Shown: in pieces, positions 9,215-18,007 of the stretch
Layout of the letters: the number at the start of each line of letters is the position of its first letter
Numbering within the stretch: position 1 is the first letter of the stretch
Assembly (NCBI RefSeq): GCF_002029255.1
Contig: NZ_MZGT01000010.1
Location: 1-64,000 of the forward strand
Length of the DNA: 64,000 nt
Direction: 5' to 3'
Source: Clostridium chromiireducens
Lineage (GTDB): Bacteria; Bacillota; Clostridia; Clostridiales; Clostridiaceae
Notes under the pieces: generated by a model
Databases searched by the model: none
What the model was told of the DNA's origin: nothing
What the model saw: only the letters and a program-made list of their open reading frames with translations
Position numbers and translations under genes: made by a program

Positions 9215-12200
9215 ATGATAGTGGCATTAGAAAGGCAATTACCCTCAAAGGTAGATGCATCAATAGGATTATTAACTAATGTACCAAAAGCAATACTAGA
9301 TGAGTTAGGCTATAAATATCAAAGTCAAGGTAACAACATAGAACTTACAATTCTGTATAGAGGTAATGAAGAGGAAACAAGAGCATTCGTTGAAGGAATA
9401 GGTGGGAGTTTTCAAGACTTGGGGTTTAACTTTGCAGTAGTTATTATACCTGCTAATATGCTAGAGCAATTGGCAGCTAGTACTACAATTCAATATATAG
9501 AATTACCTAAAAGTCTATACGAGCAAGATCAAGAAAGTAATAGAGTATCATGTATACCTCAATTATCTCCTGATTTTAATGTTTCAGGTGAAGGTGTATT
9601 AGTTGGATTTGTTGATTCAGGAATAGATTATACTCATCCGGCATTTATGAATACACAAGGAACTACTAGAATAGAGTATATTTATGATTTGAGCACTGGA
9701 GGTCAGGTTTATAACAAACAAACCATTAATGAGGCAATAAATTCTTCTAATCCATTTTCAATAGTTCCTTCACTTGATAATACAGGGCATGGAACGCACG
9801 TAGCAGGTATTGCATGTGGTGGAGGAAATATTAACCCAATGTACAAAGGTGTAGCACCTACTGCGTCAATAGCGATGGTTAAAGCTGCAAGAGGAACCAC
9901 AATTTTAAGTTCACAGATAATGCAAGGTATTAAATTTTTGTTAGATAAGAGTAAGGAACTAAATATGCCTTTAGTTATTAGTATTAGCTTAAGTACAAAC
10001 GATGGAGCTCATGATGGAAGCAGCTTACTTGAACAGTATATTAGAACAGTTTCAAATTTAGAGCGGGTATCTATAACTATTGCAGCTGGGAATGAGGGAG
10101 ATGCCGGGCATCATGTTGGAGGAGAATTACTTAAAACACAAAGGAAAATTTTCAATATAGCAAGTGAAGAAAAGTCCATAGTTATGAATTTATATAAACC
10201 AATTCTGTCAAATATGTCAATGACGATAACAAATCCAACAAGCCAAAGTAGTGGAAATATTACTATACAAGAGGGATATATCCAAGGAGCAATAGGAAGT
10301 GATAGGTACGATATATATGTATCAGGTCCAAAACCTTTTGAGTTGAATAGTGAAATAAAAATAATACTTTCAGCGAGAACTAATTTTCTAGCTCAGGGAG
10401 TATGGGCTTTGGAATTAAATGTTATAAATGAATATTTGGGAACATATTCAATATGGCTTCCAGTATTAGAAGGTCTTAATCCAGCAACAAGATTTTTAGA
10501 ACCAAATCAATTTAATACGCTGGGGATACCTGCTACAGTGGATAATATAATTGCAGTAGGAAGTTATAACTATCGAACTAATAACTTATCATCGTTCAGT
10601 GGAAGAGGAGCACAAAATCAGGGGAATTTAGTGAGACCGGATTTGGCTGCTCCTGGAGAGGAGATAGTTGGGCCAGTGCCAAATGGAGGATATGATAGTA
10701 AAACGGGTACATCCATGGCCACACCTCAAGTTGCAGGAATATGTGCACTAATGATGCAGTGGGGGATTATCCGAGGAAATGATCCTTATTTATTTGGACA
10801 AAGGTTAAAGTACTATTTAATAAAGGGGGCGCAAAGAAGACGCATAGATGTAACATATCCTAACCCTTTGTGGGGGTATGGAGAAGTATGCGCATTTAAT
10901 AGTTTAAAACTACTTCAAAATGATTTAAGTTCCATTTTAACTAGGAGATATATATCTAATAAAGATATACCAGTAATAAATATCAACCTAAGTAAATATA
11001 ATATTCTGAGAAAAAATATAAAGAGGAAGTTTATGGAGAGTACAAGTAGTGGAAGTTCTACACAAAATATTGGTAGATTAAAAATTCAATGTTTCAGAGG
11101 ATCTGATTATATTCCAATTGATGGTGCTAGAATAACTGTAAGAGGAGGAGAAGGCTCTGATAATGTAAATAGTGTTCAGCTAGTTACAGATACTGTTGGC
11201 TTGACACAAATAATAGAATTAAATGCACCACCTTTAGAATATTCTCTAAATCCGAACAGTAACCAGATGCCTTATAGCCTATATGATATAACAGTTGAAA
11301 GAGATGGGTTTAATCCGATTATAATACGCGGATGTCAGGTATTTCCTACACAAGTTGCTTATCAGATATGTAATTTAACAAGTAACTCAGGAAGGGGAAG
11401 TATGCGGCAAGAAGTTATAAATATACAACCAAATAGGTTAAATGGTAATTTTCCACCTAAGATACCAGAGGATCCAGAGAAACCATTACCAGCACCAACT
11501 TCAGGGGTCGTATTGCCTCAGCCTATAGTTCCAGAGTATATTATTGTACACCAAGGAGGACCTGATGATCCATCAGCACCAAATTACAAAGTTCCATTTA
11601 AAGATTATGTAAAAAATGTTGCTTCTAGTGAAATATATTCAACATGGAATGAATCTGCTATAAGAGCAAATATTTTTTGCATTGTATCATTTACATTAAA
11701 TAGAATTTATACTGAATGGTATAGGGGAAAAGGAAAGAATTTTGATATTACTAGCTCAACAGCCTATGATCATGCATTTAATTTCGGAAGAAATATTTAC
11801 GACAGTATAAGTGAAATCGTAGATGAAATATTCTCTACTTATATAAGACGAGTTGGAGCTAAGCAGCCACTTTTATCACAATATTGTGATGGTAAGAATG
11901 TTACTTGTCCGCAGTGGTTAAGTCAATGGGGAAGCCAGAAATTAGCACAACAAGGTATGGTACCTTTTGAAATACTAAGAAATTATTATGGAAGTGATAT
12001 TGAATTAACTACAGCTGAAAAGGTTTCTGGAAGTCCTCAATCATATCCAGGAAAACCACTTACTATAGGATCTTCAGGCCAACCTGTAAGAACAATACAA
12101 AATCAATTGAATAGAATAGCTAGAAACTACCCTTTAATACCTAAAGTAGCCGAAGATGGGCAGTTCAACCAAAAGACTGCAGATGCAGTAAAAACATTTC

Positions 12201-12385
12201 AACAGATATTTACATTACCACAAACAGGTATAGTTGATTATGCAACATGGTACAGAATTTCAGATATTTATGTTGGAGTAAGTAGAATAGCGGAGCTTAG
12301 AGGAACATTAGGAATGCGTGAGTTTATTCCACCAGTTATACCAGGATTAGATAATAAAAGAGGAATACCAAAATTTTATTACTAA
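9215..12385 (+). CDS. Csp-like germination subtilisin fused to SleC-like cortex hydrolase
   Basis: A 1056-residue two-part protein. Residues 1-105 look like a Csp prodomain. A subtilisin (S8) domain follows with an intact triad: Asp134 in GFVDSGID, His192 in GHGTHVAG, Ser500 in GTSMATPQVAG. The catalytic domain is interrupted at about 300-460 by an insert matching the jellyroll of clostridial Csp proteases. From about 607 the protein resembles SleC: a regulatory-like beta domain (GRLKIQCFRGSDYIPI), a SpoIID/LytB-type lytic transglycosylase domain (KDYVKNVASSEI with the conserved Glu, LSQWGSQKLAQQG) and a C-terminal peptidoglycan-binding domain (about 946-1028). In C. perfringens, separate Csp proteases activate pro-SleC in germinating spores. 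ATG 9215 is preferred over GTG 9209, which touches the GGGAT motif. Confidence 0.88.
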   Translation: MIVALERQLPSKVDASIGLLTNVPKAILDELGYKYQSQGNNIELTILYRGNEEETRAFVEGIGGSFQDLGFNFAVVIIPANMLEQLAASTTIQYIELPKSLYEQDQESNRVSCIPQLSPDFNVSGEGVLVGFVDSGIDYTHPAFMNTQGTTRIEYIYDLSTGGQVYNKQTINEAINSSNPFSIVPSLDNTGHGTHVAGIACGGGNINPMYKGVAPTASIAMVKAARGTTILSSQIMQGIKFLLDKSKELNMPLVISISLSTNDGAHDGSSLLEQYIRTVSNLERVSITIAAGNEGDAGHHVGGELLKTQRKIFNIASEEKSIVMNLYKPILSNMSMTITNPTSQSSGNITIQEGYIQGAIGSDRYDIYVSGPKPFELNSEIKIILSARTNFLAQGVWALELNVINEYLGTYSIWLPVLEGLNPATRFLEPNQFNTLGIPATVDNIIAVGSYNYRTNNLSSFSGRGAQNQGNLVRPDLAAPGEEIVGPVPNGGYDSKTGTSMATPQVAGICALMMQWGIIRGNDPYLFGQRLKYYLIKGAQRRRIDVTYPNPLWGYGEVCAFNSLKLLQNDLSSILTRRYISNKDIPVININLSKYNILRKNIKRKFMESTSSGSSTQNIGRLKIQCFRGSDYIPIDGARITVRGGEGSDNVNSVQLVTDTVGLTQIIELNAPPLEYSLNPNSNQMPYSLYDITVERDGFNPIIIRGCQVFPTQVAYQICNLTSNSGRGSMRQEVINIQPNRLNGNFPPKIPEDPEKPLPAPTSGVVLPQPIVPEYIIVHQGGPDDPSAPNYKVPFKDYVKNVASSEIYSTWNESAIRANIFCIVSFTLNRIYTEWYRGKGKNFDITSSTAYDHAFNFGRNIYDSISEIVDEIFSTYIRRVGAKQPLLSQYCDGKNVTCPQWLSQWGSQKLAQQGMVPFEILRNYYGSDIELTTAEKVSGSPQSYPGKPLTIGSSGQPVRTIQNQLNRIARNYPLIPKVAEDGQFNQKTADAVKTFQQIFTLPQTGIVDYATWYRISDIYVGVSRIAELRGTLGMREFIPPVIPGLDNKRGIPKFYY
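11021..11035 (+). promoter_or_regulatory. Internal ribosome binding site and ATG at the Csp/SleC junction
   Basis: Inside the long ORF, AAGAGGAAG (11021-11029) is followed by an in-frame ATG at 11033. Initiation here would give a free SleC-like protein of 450 residues, close to the length of stand-alone clostridial SleC (roughly 420-440). Its position exactly between modules suggests it is the old sleC start. Confidence 0.55.
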
Positions 12386-12446
12386 TTTGATTTTATCTAA
12401 TTTTGAATGTGAAATACTTTTGGTATATGAAGCAAATAAGGTTAAT

Positions 12447-12497
12447 AGGGATGTATTTGTAAGAGGTTTGATTTATTATTATCACAAATACATCCCT
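12447..12497. terminator. Long perfect hairpin between convergent genes
   Basis: AGGGATGTATTTGT and ACAAATACATCCCT form a 14-bp perfect stem with a 23-base loop between the fusion gene and the convergent radical-SAM gene. There is no clear T run on either side, so termination is inferred from placement. Confidence 0.5.
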
Positions 12498-12524
12498 GTA
12501 TATTTAATGCAATTGAAAATACAT

Positions 12525-13481
12525 CTATTTTTTTACACCATCTAAATTAAATTCAGGAATAAAGTCAGATGTATTAGTACCTTCGTCTTGAATAAAACCA
12601 TTTTTAATTCCAAGTTCCAAAGCGTAATTAATTAAGCTGTCATAATGTTTGGAATTAAGTGGCCTATTAATCTCTGGAAAGTTGTGAGCTTTAAACATAG
12701 GAATGTATTGGTTCATTAAACTTATATAAATATCATCCTTATACCTATTATATAAAAAATCTATAATCTTCTTTGAATCAAAAAGAAGTCCTGGTAACAT
12801 TAAGTGTCTTACAATAACTCCTTTGATCATATTTCCCTTTGAATCAAATTTAGGTATTCCAACTTGACTAACCATTTCACTTATTATTTGTATTGTATTG
12901 TCAGCATAATTATCAACATTAGAATATTTTTTAGCATATTTATCATTGAAGTACTTAAAATCTGGTAAATAAACATCAATATATCCATCTAATAATTTTA
13001 TAGTCTCAATGGAATCATAACTATTAGTATTATATAAGATTGGTATAATTAATCCATTTTTCTTTGCAATTTTTAATGAGTCAATTATTTGAGGAACAAA
13101 GTGAGTTGGAGTAACCAAATTAATATTATTAGCACCTTTTTCTTGAAGCTCTAAGAATATTTCTGAAAGACGATCTATAGATACTTCAATTCCAGTAACT
13201 AATGGATTGGAATTTGGAGGTTGAATATCTAAATTACATTCTATACCTTGACTTATGTTGTAATTCTGACAAAATACACACTTAAGGTTACAATGAGAAA
13301 AGAATACAGTACCAGAACCTTTTCCTTGTGATATAGGAGGTTCTTCCCAAAGGTGCAGAGAGGCTCTGGCAATTTTTACTTTATTTGATGCTCTGCAAAA
13401 TCCTATTTCACTATTATTTCTATTAACTTTGCAATTTCTAGAACAGAGAGTACACTCGTCTAATAAGCTTAAATAATTCAT
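12525..13481 (-). CDS. Radical SAM protein, PflA-like (COG1313 type)
   Basis: A 318-residue iron-sulfur protein. An N-terminal cysteine cluster (CTLCSRNCKVNR) precedes the radical-SAM CxxxCxxC motif in HCNLKCVFCQNY. This arrangement matches the putative pyruvate formate-lyase activating enzyme family (COG1313), whose substrate is not established. The ATG at 13481 has AGAAGGA at a suitable distance; the TTG nine bases upstream is too close. It may be co-transcribed with the YkvI-like gene 55 bases upstream. Confidence 0.85.
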   Translation of the reverse strand: MNYLSLLDECTLCSRNCKVNRNNSEIGFCRASNKVKIARASLHLWEEPPISQGKGSGTVFFSHCNLKCVFCQNYNISQGIECNLDIQPPNSNPLVTGIEVSIDRLSEIFLELQEKGANNINLVTPTHFVPQIIDSLKIAKKNGLIIPILYNTNSYDSIETIKLLDGYIDVYLPDFKYFNDKYAKKYSNVDNYADNTIQIISEMVSQVGIPKFDSKGNMIKGVIVRHLMLPGLLFDSKKIIDFLYNRYKDDIYISLMNQYIPMFKAHNFPEINRPLNSKHYDSLINYALELGIKNGFIQDEGTNTSDFIPEFNLDGVKK

Positions 13482-13536
13482 TTGTATCAATCCTTCTGAT
13501 GGTAATTAAACTTTATATTAATAAAGTATATCATAT

Positions 13537-14613
13537 TTATTTTTCTTCAGGCATATTAGAAAGTTCTTTTTTATGTTTGAAAAAGAAAAATATGCATTGA
13601 AATATAAATATTAAGCTTAATAACCCGAACATTGGATATAACTTAGTTATTAGGTTTCCAAATCCAAATTGAGAAATTACAAGGGCAATACCAATTACTA
13701 TGAATATAGCCTTTTTAAATTTGATATTAAATGAGCGTTCTATAGTTTTACTAATTGAATATATATCTGATACTTCAGTTGAAAACATCTCTAGCCAAAT
13801 AATTACAAGTAGCAGAGCTTGAATTATATTACCAAATCTATTTGCTACAAAAAGTAATGGAATTTCATATTTATATATATAAGGCTGATTAACTGTTAGT
13901 AATAAATTAATCATTAAGCAAAGTATAGTAAGACCAATTGAACCAACTATAATTCCCATAATCATGGTTCTAGTTTTTTTCATTTGTGTACTAAGTGGAA
14001 CTAAAACACCGGATGCCGAAAGTGTATTGTATCCTGCATATAATATTGTTGAAAATAAGATTCCAGATTTCCTAGGTGGGAAACTAGATATATTATTAAG
14101 TGAAACAGAATCCTTACAAAATGTAAAATATAAAACTGTAATTAAAGAAAGAGTGCAAACTAATCCAGGTACAATGAATGAGTTTACTTCAATCAGGCCT
14201 TCTGTATCCCTAAGTAAAAAAAAGATACCAACTAAAATCATTATTAATGAACCAATTATTTTTGGAATTCCAAAGAATTGGTGAATTAAAGCCCCACTTC
14301 CAGCAAGTATTATTGAGGCACTAGAGATTAAGAATAAGGTAGTTATTACTCCAGTAAACTTACCAAATATATTTGGACTTATTATATTCATAACGTCACT
14401 ATATGAACTAAGGTTGTAATGAATACTTATTTTCGAGATTATTGAACTCATCAAAATATAAAATATACCACAACCTATGATACCTAAAAAGCTAGATAGT
14501 CCATATTGAGTGAAAAATTCTGTGATTTCTTTTCCAGAGGCAAGTCCAGCACCAACAATCGTTCCAATAAATACAGTGGCAACTTGAAATACCTTCAATA
14601 ATTCCTTTTTCAA
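13537..14613 (-). CDS. YkvI family membrane transporter
   Basis: A 358-residue integral membrane protein with about ten hydrophobic segments. The N-terminal VATVFIGTIVGAGLASGKEI is typical of the YkvI family (COG3949), distantly related to APC-type amino-acid transporters. The substrate is unknown. It is preceded by AAGGGGG and lies upstream of the PflA-like gene on the same strand. Confidence 0.82.
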   Translation of the reverse strand: MKKELLKVFQVATVFIGTIVGAGLASGKEITEFFTQYGLSSFLGIIGCGIFYILMSSIISKISIHYNLSSYSDVMNIISPNIFGKFTGVITTLFLISSASIILAGSGALIHQFFGIPKIIGSLIMILVGIFFLLRDTEGLIEVNSFIVPGLVCTLSLITVLYFTFCKDSVSLNNISSFPPRKSGILFSTILYAGYNTLSASGVLVPLSTQMKKTRTMIMGIIVGSIGLTILCLMINLLLTVNQPYIYKYEIPLLFVANRFGNIIQALLLVIIWLEMFSTEVSDIYSISKTIERSFNIKFKKAIFIVIGIALVISQFGFGNLITKLYPMFGLLSLIFIFQCIFFFFKHKKELSNMPEEK

Positions 14614-14892
14614 ATTTATCCCCCTTGAAGAATGTTTCTTTTACTAATTATATAAGCTTTACTTTTGATTTATTCTTTAAATGTTACAATATTTAAAGAA
14701 AGTATATTAAAAAGACATAGGTATTTTTTTAGGTTACAATTTATAAGTAACATTCATAATGTACATTTATTAATTTAAAATGTAGAATTAATAAAGAATA
14801 AAAATTTAGTTACATAAATTAACAAAGATAAAATTAATATATAAAAAGTGTTGTAGTAAATAAAATGACTTCACATAATACTAGGAGGAAAC

Positions 14893-15819
14893 ATGAATAA
14901 TTTTTGGTCAGGAAAGAGATATCATAGTTTAAACTATTTTTTAAGAAACAAATTTGGAGAAAAAGTATTCAAAATATCATTAGACGGAGGCTTTTCTTGC
15001 CCTAATAGAGACGGAAAGATTAGTAAGGGTGGTTGTCTTTTTTGTAGTGAAAGAGGTTCTGGAGATTATGCAGGCGATAGAGAAGTATCAATAGCAAATC
15101 AATTTGATGATATAAAAAAAATGATGGCACAGAAGTGGAAAGGTGGGAAGTACATAGCTTACTTCCAGGCTTACACTAATACATACGCACCTGTTAGTGA
15201 ATTAAGAAGAAAATATGAAGAGTCACTGAATCAAGAGGGGGTTGTAGCAATTGCAATAGCTACAAGGCCAGATTGTCTAGATGACGACGTATTAGACTTA
15301 TTAGAAGATATAAATGGTAAGGTTTATCTTTGGATAGAACTTGGTCTTCAAACATGCAACGATGAAACTGCAAAGAAAATAAATAGAGGTTATAGATTAG
15401 ACGTTTTTGAGAATGCAATGAAGAAACTAAAAGAAAGAAATATAGATGTAGTTGTACATGATATTTTGGGATTACCAGGTGAAACCAAAGATGATATGAT
15501 AAAAACAATAAATTATATTGCTCATTCAGGCGCTAAGGGGATCAAATTTCATCTTTTACATTTAATGAAGCAAACACCTATGGTGAAGTTATATGATGTT
15601 GGTGAGCTTGAATTTTTGTCCCAAGAGGATTATATTGAGCTAATAACAAAAGGAATAACTCTTTTGCCAAAAGAGATGGTTGTGCATAGACTGACAGGAG
15701 ATGCACCGAGAGAACTTTTAATTGGTCCAATGTGGAGTCTAAAAAAGTGGGAGATTTTAAATTCCATAGATAAAGCTTTAGAAGATAATGATATGTGGCA
15801 GGGAAAGAACTTTAAATGA
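14893..15819 (+). CDS. TIGR01212 family radical SAM protein (YhcC/YtqA)
   Basis: 308 residues. The opening WSGKRYHSLNYFLRNKFGEKV and the cluster CPNRDGKISKGGCLFC (CX9CX2C) are typical of the YhcC/YtqA family. Members are predicted tRNA- or metabolite-modifying radical-SAM enzymes, mostly uncharacterised. HDILGLPGET and the later HLLHLMKQTP region are intact. The start follows TAGGAGGAAAC. comB follows after 59 bases on the same strand. Confidence 0.88.
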   Translation: MNNFWSGKRYHSLNYFLRNKFGEKVFKISLDGGFSCPNRDGKISKGGCLFCSERGSGDYAGDREVSIANQFDDIKKMMAQKWKGGKYIAYFQAYTNTYAPVSELRRKYEESLNQEGVVAIAIATRPDCLDDDVLDLLEDINGKVYLWIELGLQTCNDETAKKINRGYRLDVFENAMKKLKERNIDVVVHDILGLPGETKDDMIKTINYIAHSGAKGIKFHLLHLMKQTPMVKLYDVGELEFLSQEDYIELITKGITLLPKEMVVHRLTGDAPRELLIGPMWSLKKWEILNSIDKALEDNDMWQGKNFK

Positions 15820-15878
15820 GAAATTTTAGAGATCAAATACTGTTAATAGGTATTTAAAAATAAAGGAGGGATTCAACA

Positions 15879-16598
15879 ATGAAGATAGATGTTATAATAT
15901 CCGCTGAGGACATACATGATAGTAAAATTAAAAATAAGATAGTTGTTGTAATAGATATATTTAGGGCAACTTCTGTAATTATTACAGCACTGAATAATGG
16001 ATGCAAGGAAGTTATTCCTTATTTAACTATTGAAGAGACATTAGAATTTGCTAAGAAATTAAATAGAGAAGATTATGTGCTAGGGGGAGAAAGAAAAGCA
16101 GTTAAAATAGAAGGTTTTGATCTATCTAACTCTCCACTAGAATATACTAAAGAATTAATAAGAAATAAAACAGTTTTATTTACCACAACAAATGGAACTA
16201 GGACTCTTGCAAAATCAGTTTCAGCAAAAAAGGTATTTATAGCAGCTATGATAAATGCAGAATCTGTAGCAAAGAAGCTGATTAACATTAATGAGGATGT
16301 AGTAATCATCAATGCAGGGACGAATGGGAATTTTTCAATGGATGATTTTATTTGCAGCGGATATATAATTAATGAAATGTTAAAATATAATAAGAGTATG
16401 GAACTTACAGATATATCAAAAACAGCAAATATAATATATAAGGAAAATTCCGATATTTTAAGTTATGTGAGAAAAGCAACACACTATACTGTGATGAAGT
16501 CTTTAAAGTTAGATTCTGATATCGAATATTGCGTTAGAAAAAGTATTATAGAGATAGTGCCAGAATATGATGGGGAGAGAATTACTTATACAAAATAA
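15879..16598 (+). CDS. comB: ComB family 2-phosphosulfolactate phosphatase
   Basis: 239 residues, with the family hallmarks VVVIDIFRATSVIITAL, LGGERKAVKIEGFDLSNSP and TTTNGTRTLAKS. ComB was defined in methanogen coenzyme M synthesis as a Mg-dependent phosphatase. Many clostridia carry a homolog without an obvious coenzyme M pathway, so its physiological substrate here is uncertain. AAAGGAGGG precedes the ATG, and a terminator follows. Confidence 0.87.
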   Translation: MKIDVIISAEDIHDSKIKNKIVVVIDIFRATSVIITALNNGCKEVIPYLTIEETLEFAKKLNREDYVLGGERKAVKIEGFDLSNSPLEYTKELIRNKTVLFTTTNGTRTLAKSVSAKKVFIAAMINAESVAKKLININEDVVIINAGTNGNFSMDDFICSGYIINEMLKYNKSMELTDISKTANIIYKENSDILSYVRKATHYTVMKSLKLDSDIEYCVRKSIIEIVPEYDGERITYTK

Positions 16599-16668
16599 GA
16601 TAGCTAATAAAATAAATTATTAAATAGATGTAGTTATTGAGAGTATGTATAAATAACCTTTAATATGA

Positions 16669-16716
16669 GAAGAACACATACAAGTCATAAATAAAAAGTA
16701 TGTGTTCTTCTTTACT
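16669..16716 (+). terminator. Intrinsic terminator after comB
   Basis: GAAGAACACATAC pairs with GTATGTGTTCTTC, followed by a short T-rich stretch. It separates comB from the convergent BFD-like gene. Confidence 0.75.
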
Positions 16717-16755
16717 TAATTTTAGAACTTGATTTTTATAAATAATCAAATTAAT

Positions 16756-16977
16756 TTAATAGTTATCGTCTTTATGTTTTTTTAACAGTTCATATATTCG
16801 AGGAGAGCAATTTCTCCCTTTACAAGCACCGCTGCCTGCTCCAGTAGCGGCCTGAACTTCTTTTACTGTTGAAGCACCATTTCTAATTGCTTCTTTAATT
16901 TTAGATCTAGGAATTGCCTTACAAGTGCAAGTTTTTGTTAATTTATCTAAAATAGCTTCATTCAAATTATTATCCAT
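16756..16977 (-). CDS. BFD-like [2Fe-2S]-binding small protein
   Basis: A 73-residue stand-alone BFD-type domain. The four cysteines are arranged CTCK near the N-terminus and CKGRNC near residue 55, as in bacterioferritin-associated ferredoxin and related Fer2_BFD domains. Such modules bind a [2Fe-2S] cluster and often pass electrons or serve as iron sensors. The start chosen is the ATG preceded by AGGAGA; an in-frame ATG 21 bases upstream lies before that site. Confidence 0.85.
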   Translation of the reverse strand: MDNNLNEAILDKLTKTCTCKAIPRSKIKEAIRNGASTVKEVQAATGAGSGACKGRNCSPRIYELLKKHKDDNY

Positions 16978-17320
16978 ATTAATTCTCCTAAAATACATTA
17001 TTAAAGTTAAAGAAAATATTCTTTAACTCAATTATACAGTTTAGATAAAAAGTTTAAAGAAAATTATTTAAGAAAGTAATATTATTGATTTTATTTTAAT
17101 ATACTAATTATTTAATTATATGTAATAGAAGCTTTTAATATGCTTATTTAAAATTGAAGGCTATAGATTTTGCTATTTAGAATTTTGAAAACTGCAAAAC
17201 ATGAGGAGATTAAGCTATTATTAAGAAAATTATTATATAATTGAAATAAAATTAGAGGATAATGGAGAAGTTAGTTCATCTACTAACTGATATATGATTA
17301 TTAAACTAGAGGTGATGATA
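16978..17320. other. Divergent intergenic region before the two-component genes
   Basis: About 340 very AT-rich bases between the BFD-like gene and the response regulator. AGAGGTG at 17308-17314 is the regulator's ribosome binding site. I see no RNA motif, repeat or gene. Confidence 0.5.
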
Positions 17321-18004
17321 ATGGTAAATGTGTTGCTCGTTGAAGATAACATAGAAATAAGTAAAAATATAGAGGAATATTTTAAAGGAGAGGTAGAAAT
17401 TCAGGCTGTTTATAATGGCTCAGATGCAATTGAATATCTGGGAGCATATGATTATGATATTGTAATTTTAGATCTTATGTTACCAGAAGTAAGTGGAATG
17501 GGTGTTTTAAAGCACATCTCTAAAAATTGTTTAAATACTGGAGTGATCATATTAACAGCTAAGGAAGAGCTTGGAGATAAACTTAAGGCTTTTAATTTGG
17601 GGGCTAATGATTATCTAACTAAGCCGTTCTTTATGGAAGAATTAAAAGCTCGTATTAATTCAATTTTAAAAAGCATGGGAAAAGTTAAAAAGCCTAATAT
17701 CCTTGAATTTAAGAACATGGAAATAGATATGAAGGTAAAAAAAGTGTTTATAAATAACAAAGAGCTAGAATTAAATGAGAAATTATACAGACTTATTGAG
17801 TATATGGTAATAAATAAAGGTGTATTATTATTTAAGGAACAAATATTTGATAATGTGTGTGGATACAATAGTGATGCAGCAACTGAAATTATCGAGGTCT
17901 ATATAAGTAGGTTAAGAAAACAACTATCCGCATTCGGGTATGGTAAGTATCTTATAACTAAGAGAGGGATGGGATATTTACTAGACGAAAGTATAGAGGA
18001 TTAA
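17321..18004 (+). CDS. OmpR/PhoB-family response regulator
   Basis: 227 residues. The receiver domain has the phospho-acceptor Asp in DYDIVILDLMLPEVSG, the conserved Thr in IILTAKEE and the Lys in LTKPFF. The C-terminal winged-helix DNA-binding domain ends ITKRGMGYLLDE. ATG 17321 with AGAGGTG upstream is preferred to an ATG nine codons earlier. The histidine kinase begins three bases after its stop, so they form a two-component operon. The signal and regulon are unknown. Confidence 0.92.
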   Translation: MVNVLLVEDNIEISKNIEEYFKGEVEIQAVYNGSDAIEYLGAYDYDIVILDLMLPEVSGMGVLKHISKNCLNTGVIILTAKEELGDKLKAFNLGANDYLTKPFFMEELKARINSILKSMGKVKKPNILEFKNMEIDMKVKKVFINNKELELNEKLYRLIEYMVINKGVLLFKEQIFDNVCGYNSDAATEIIEVYISRLRKQLSAFGYGKYLITKRGMGYLLDESIED

Positions 18005-18007
18005 AAC

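Noticed and set aside
13964..14284. Plus-strand open frame inside the YkvI gene
   Set aside because: No ribosome binding site, and it lies fully within a well-supported membrane protein gene on the other strand.
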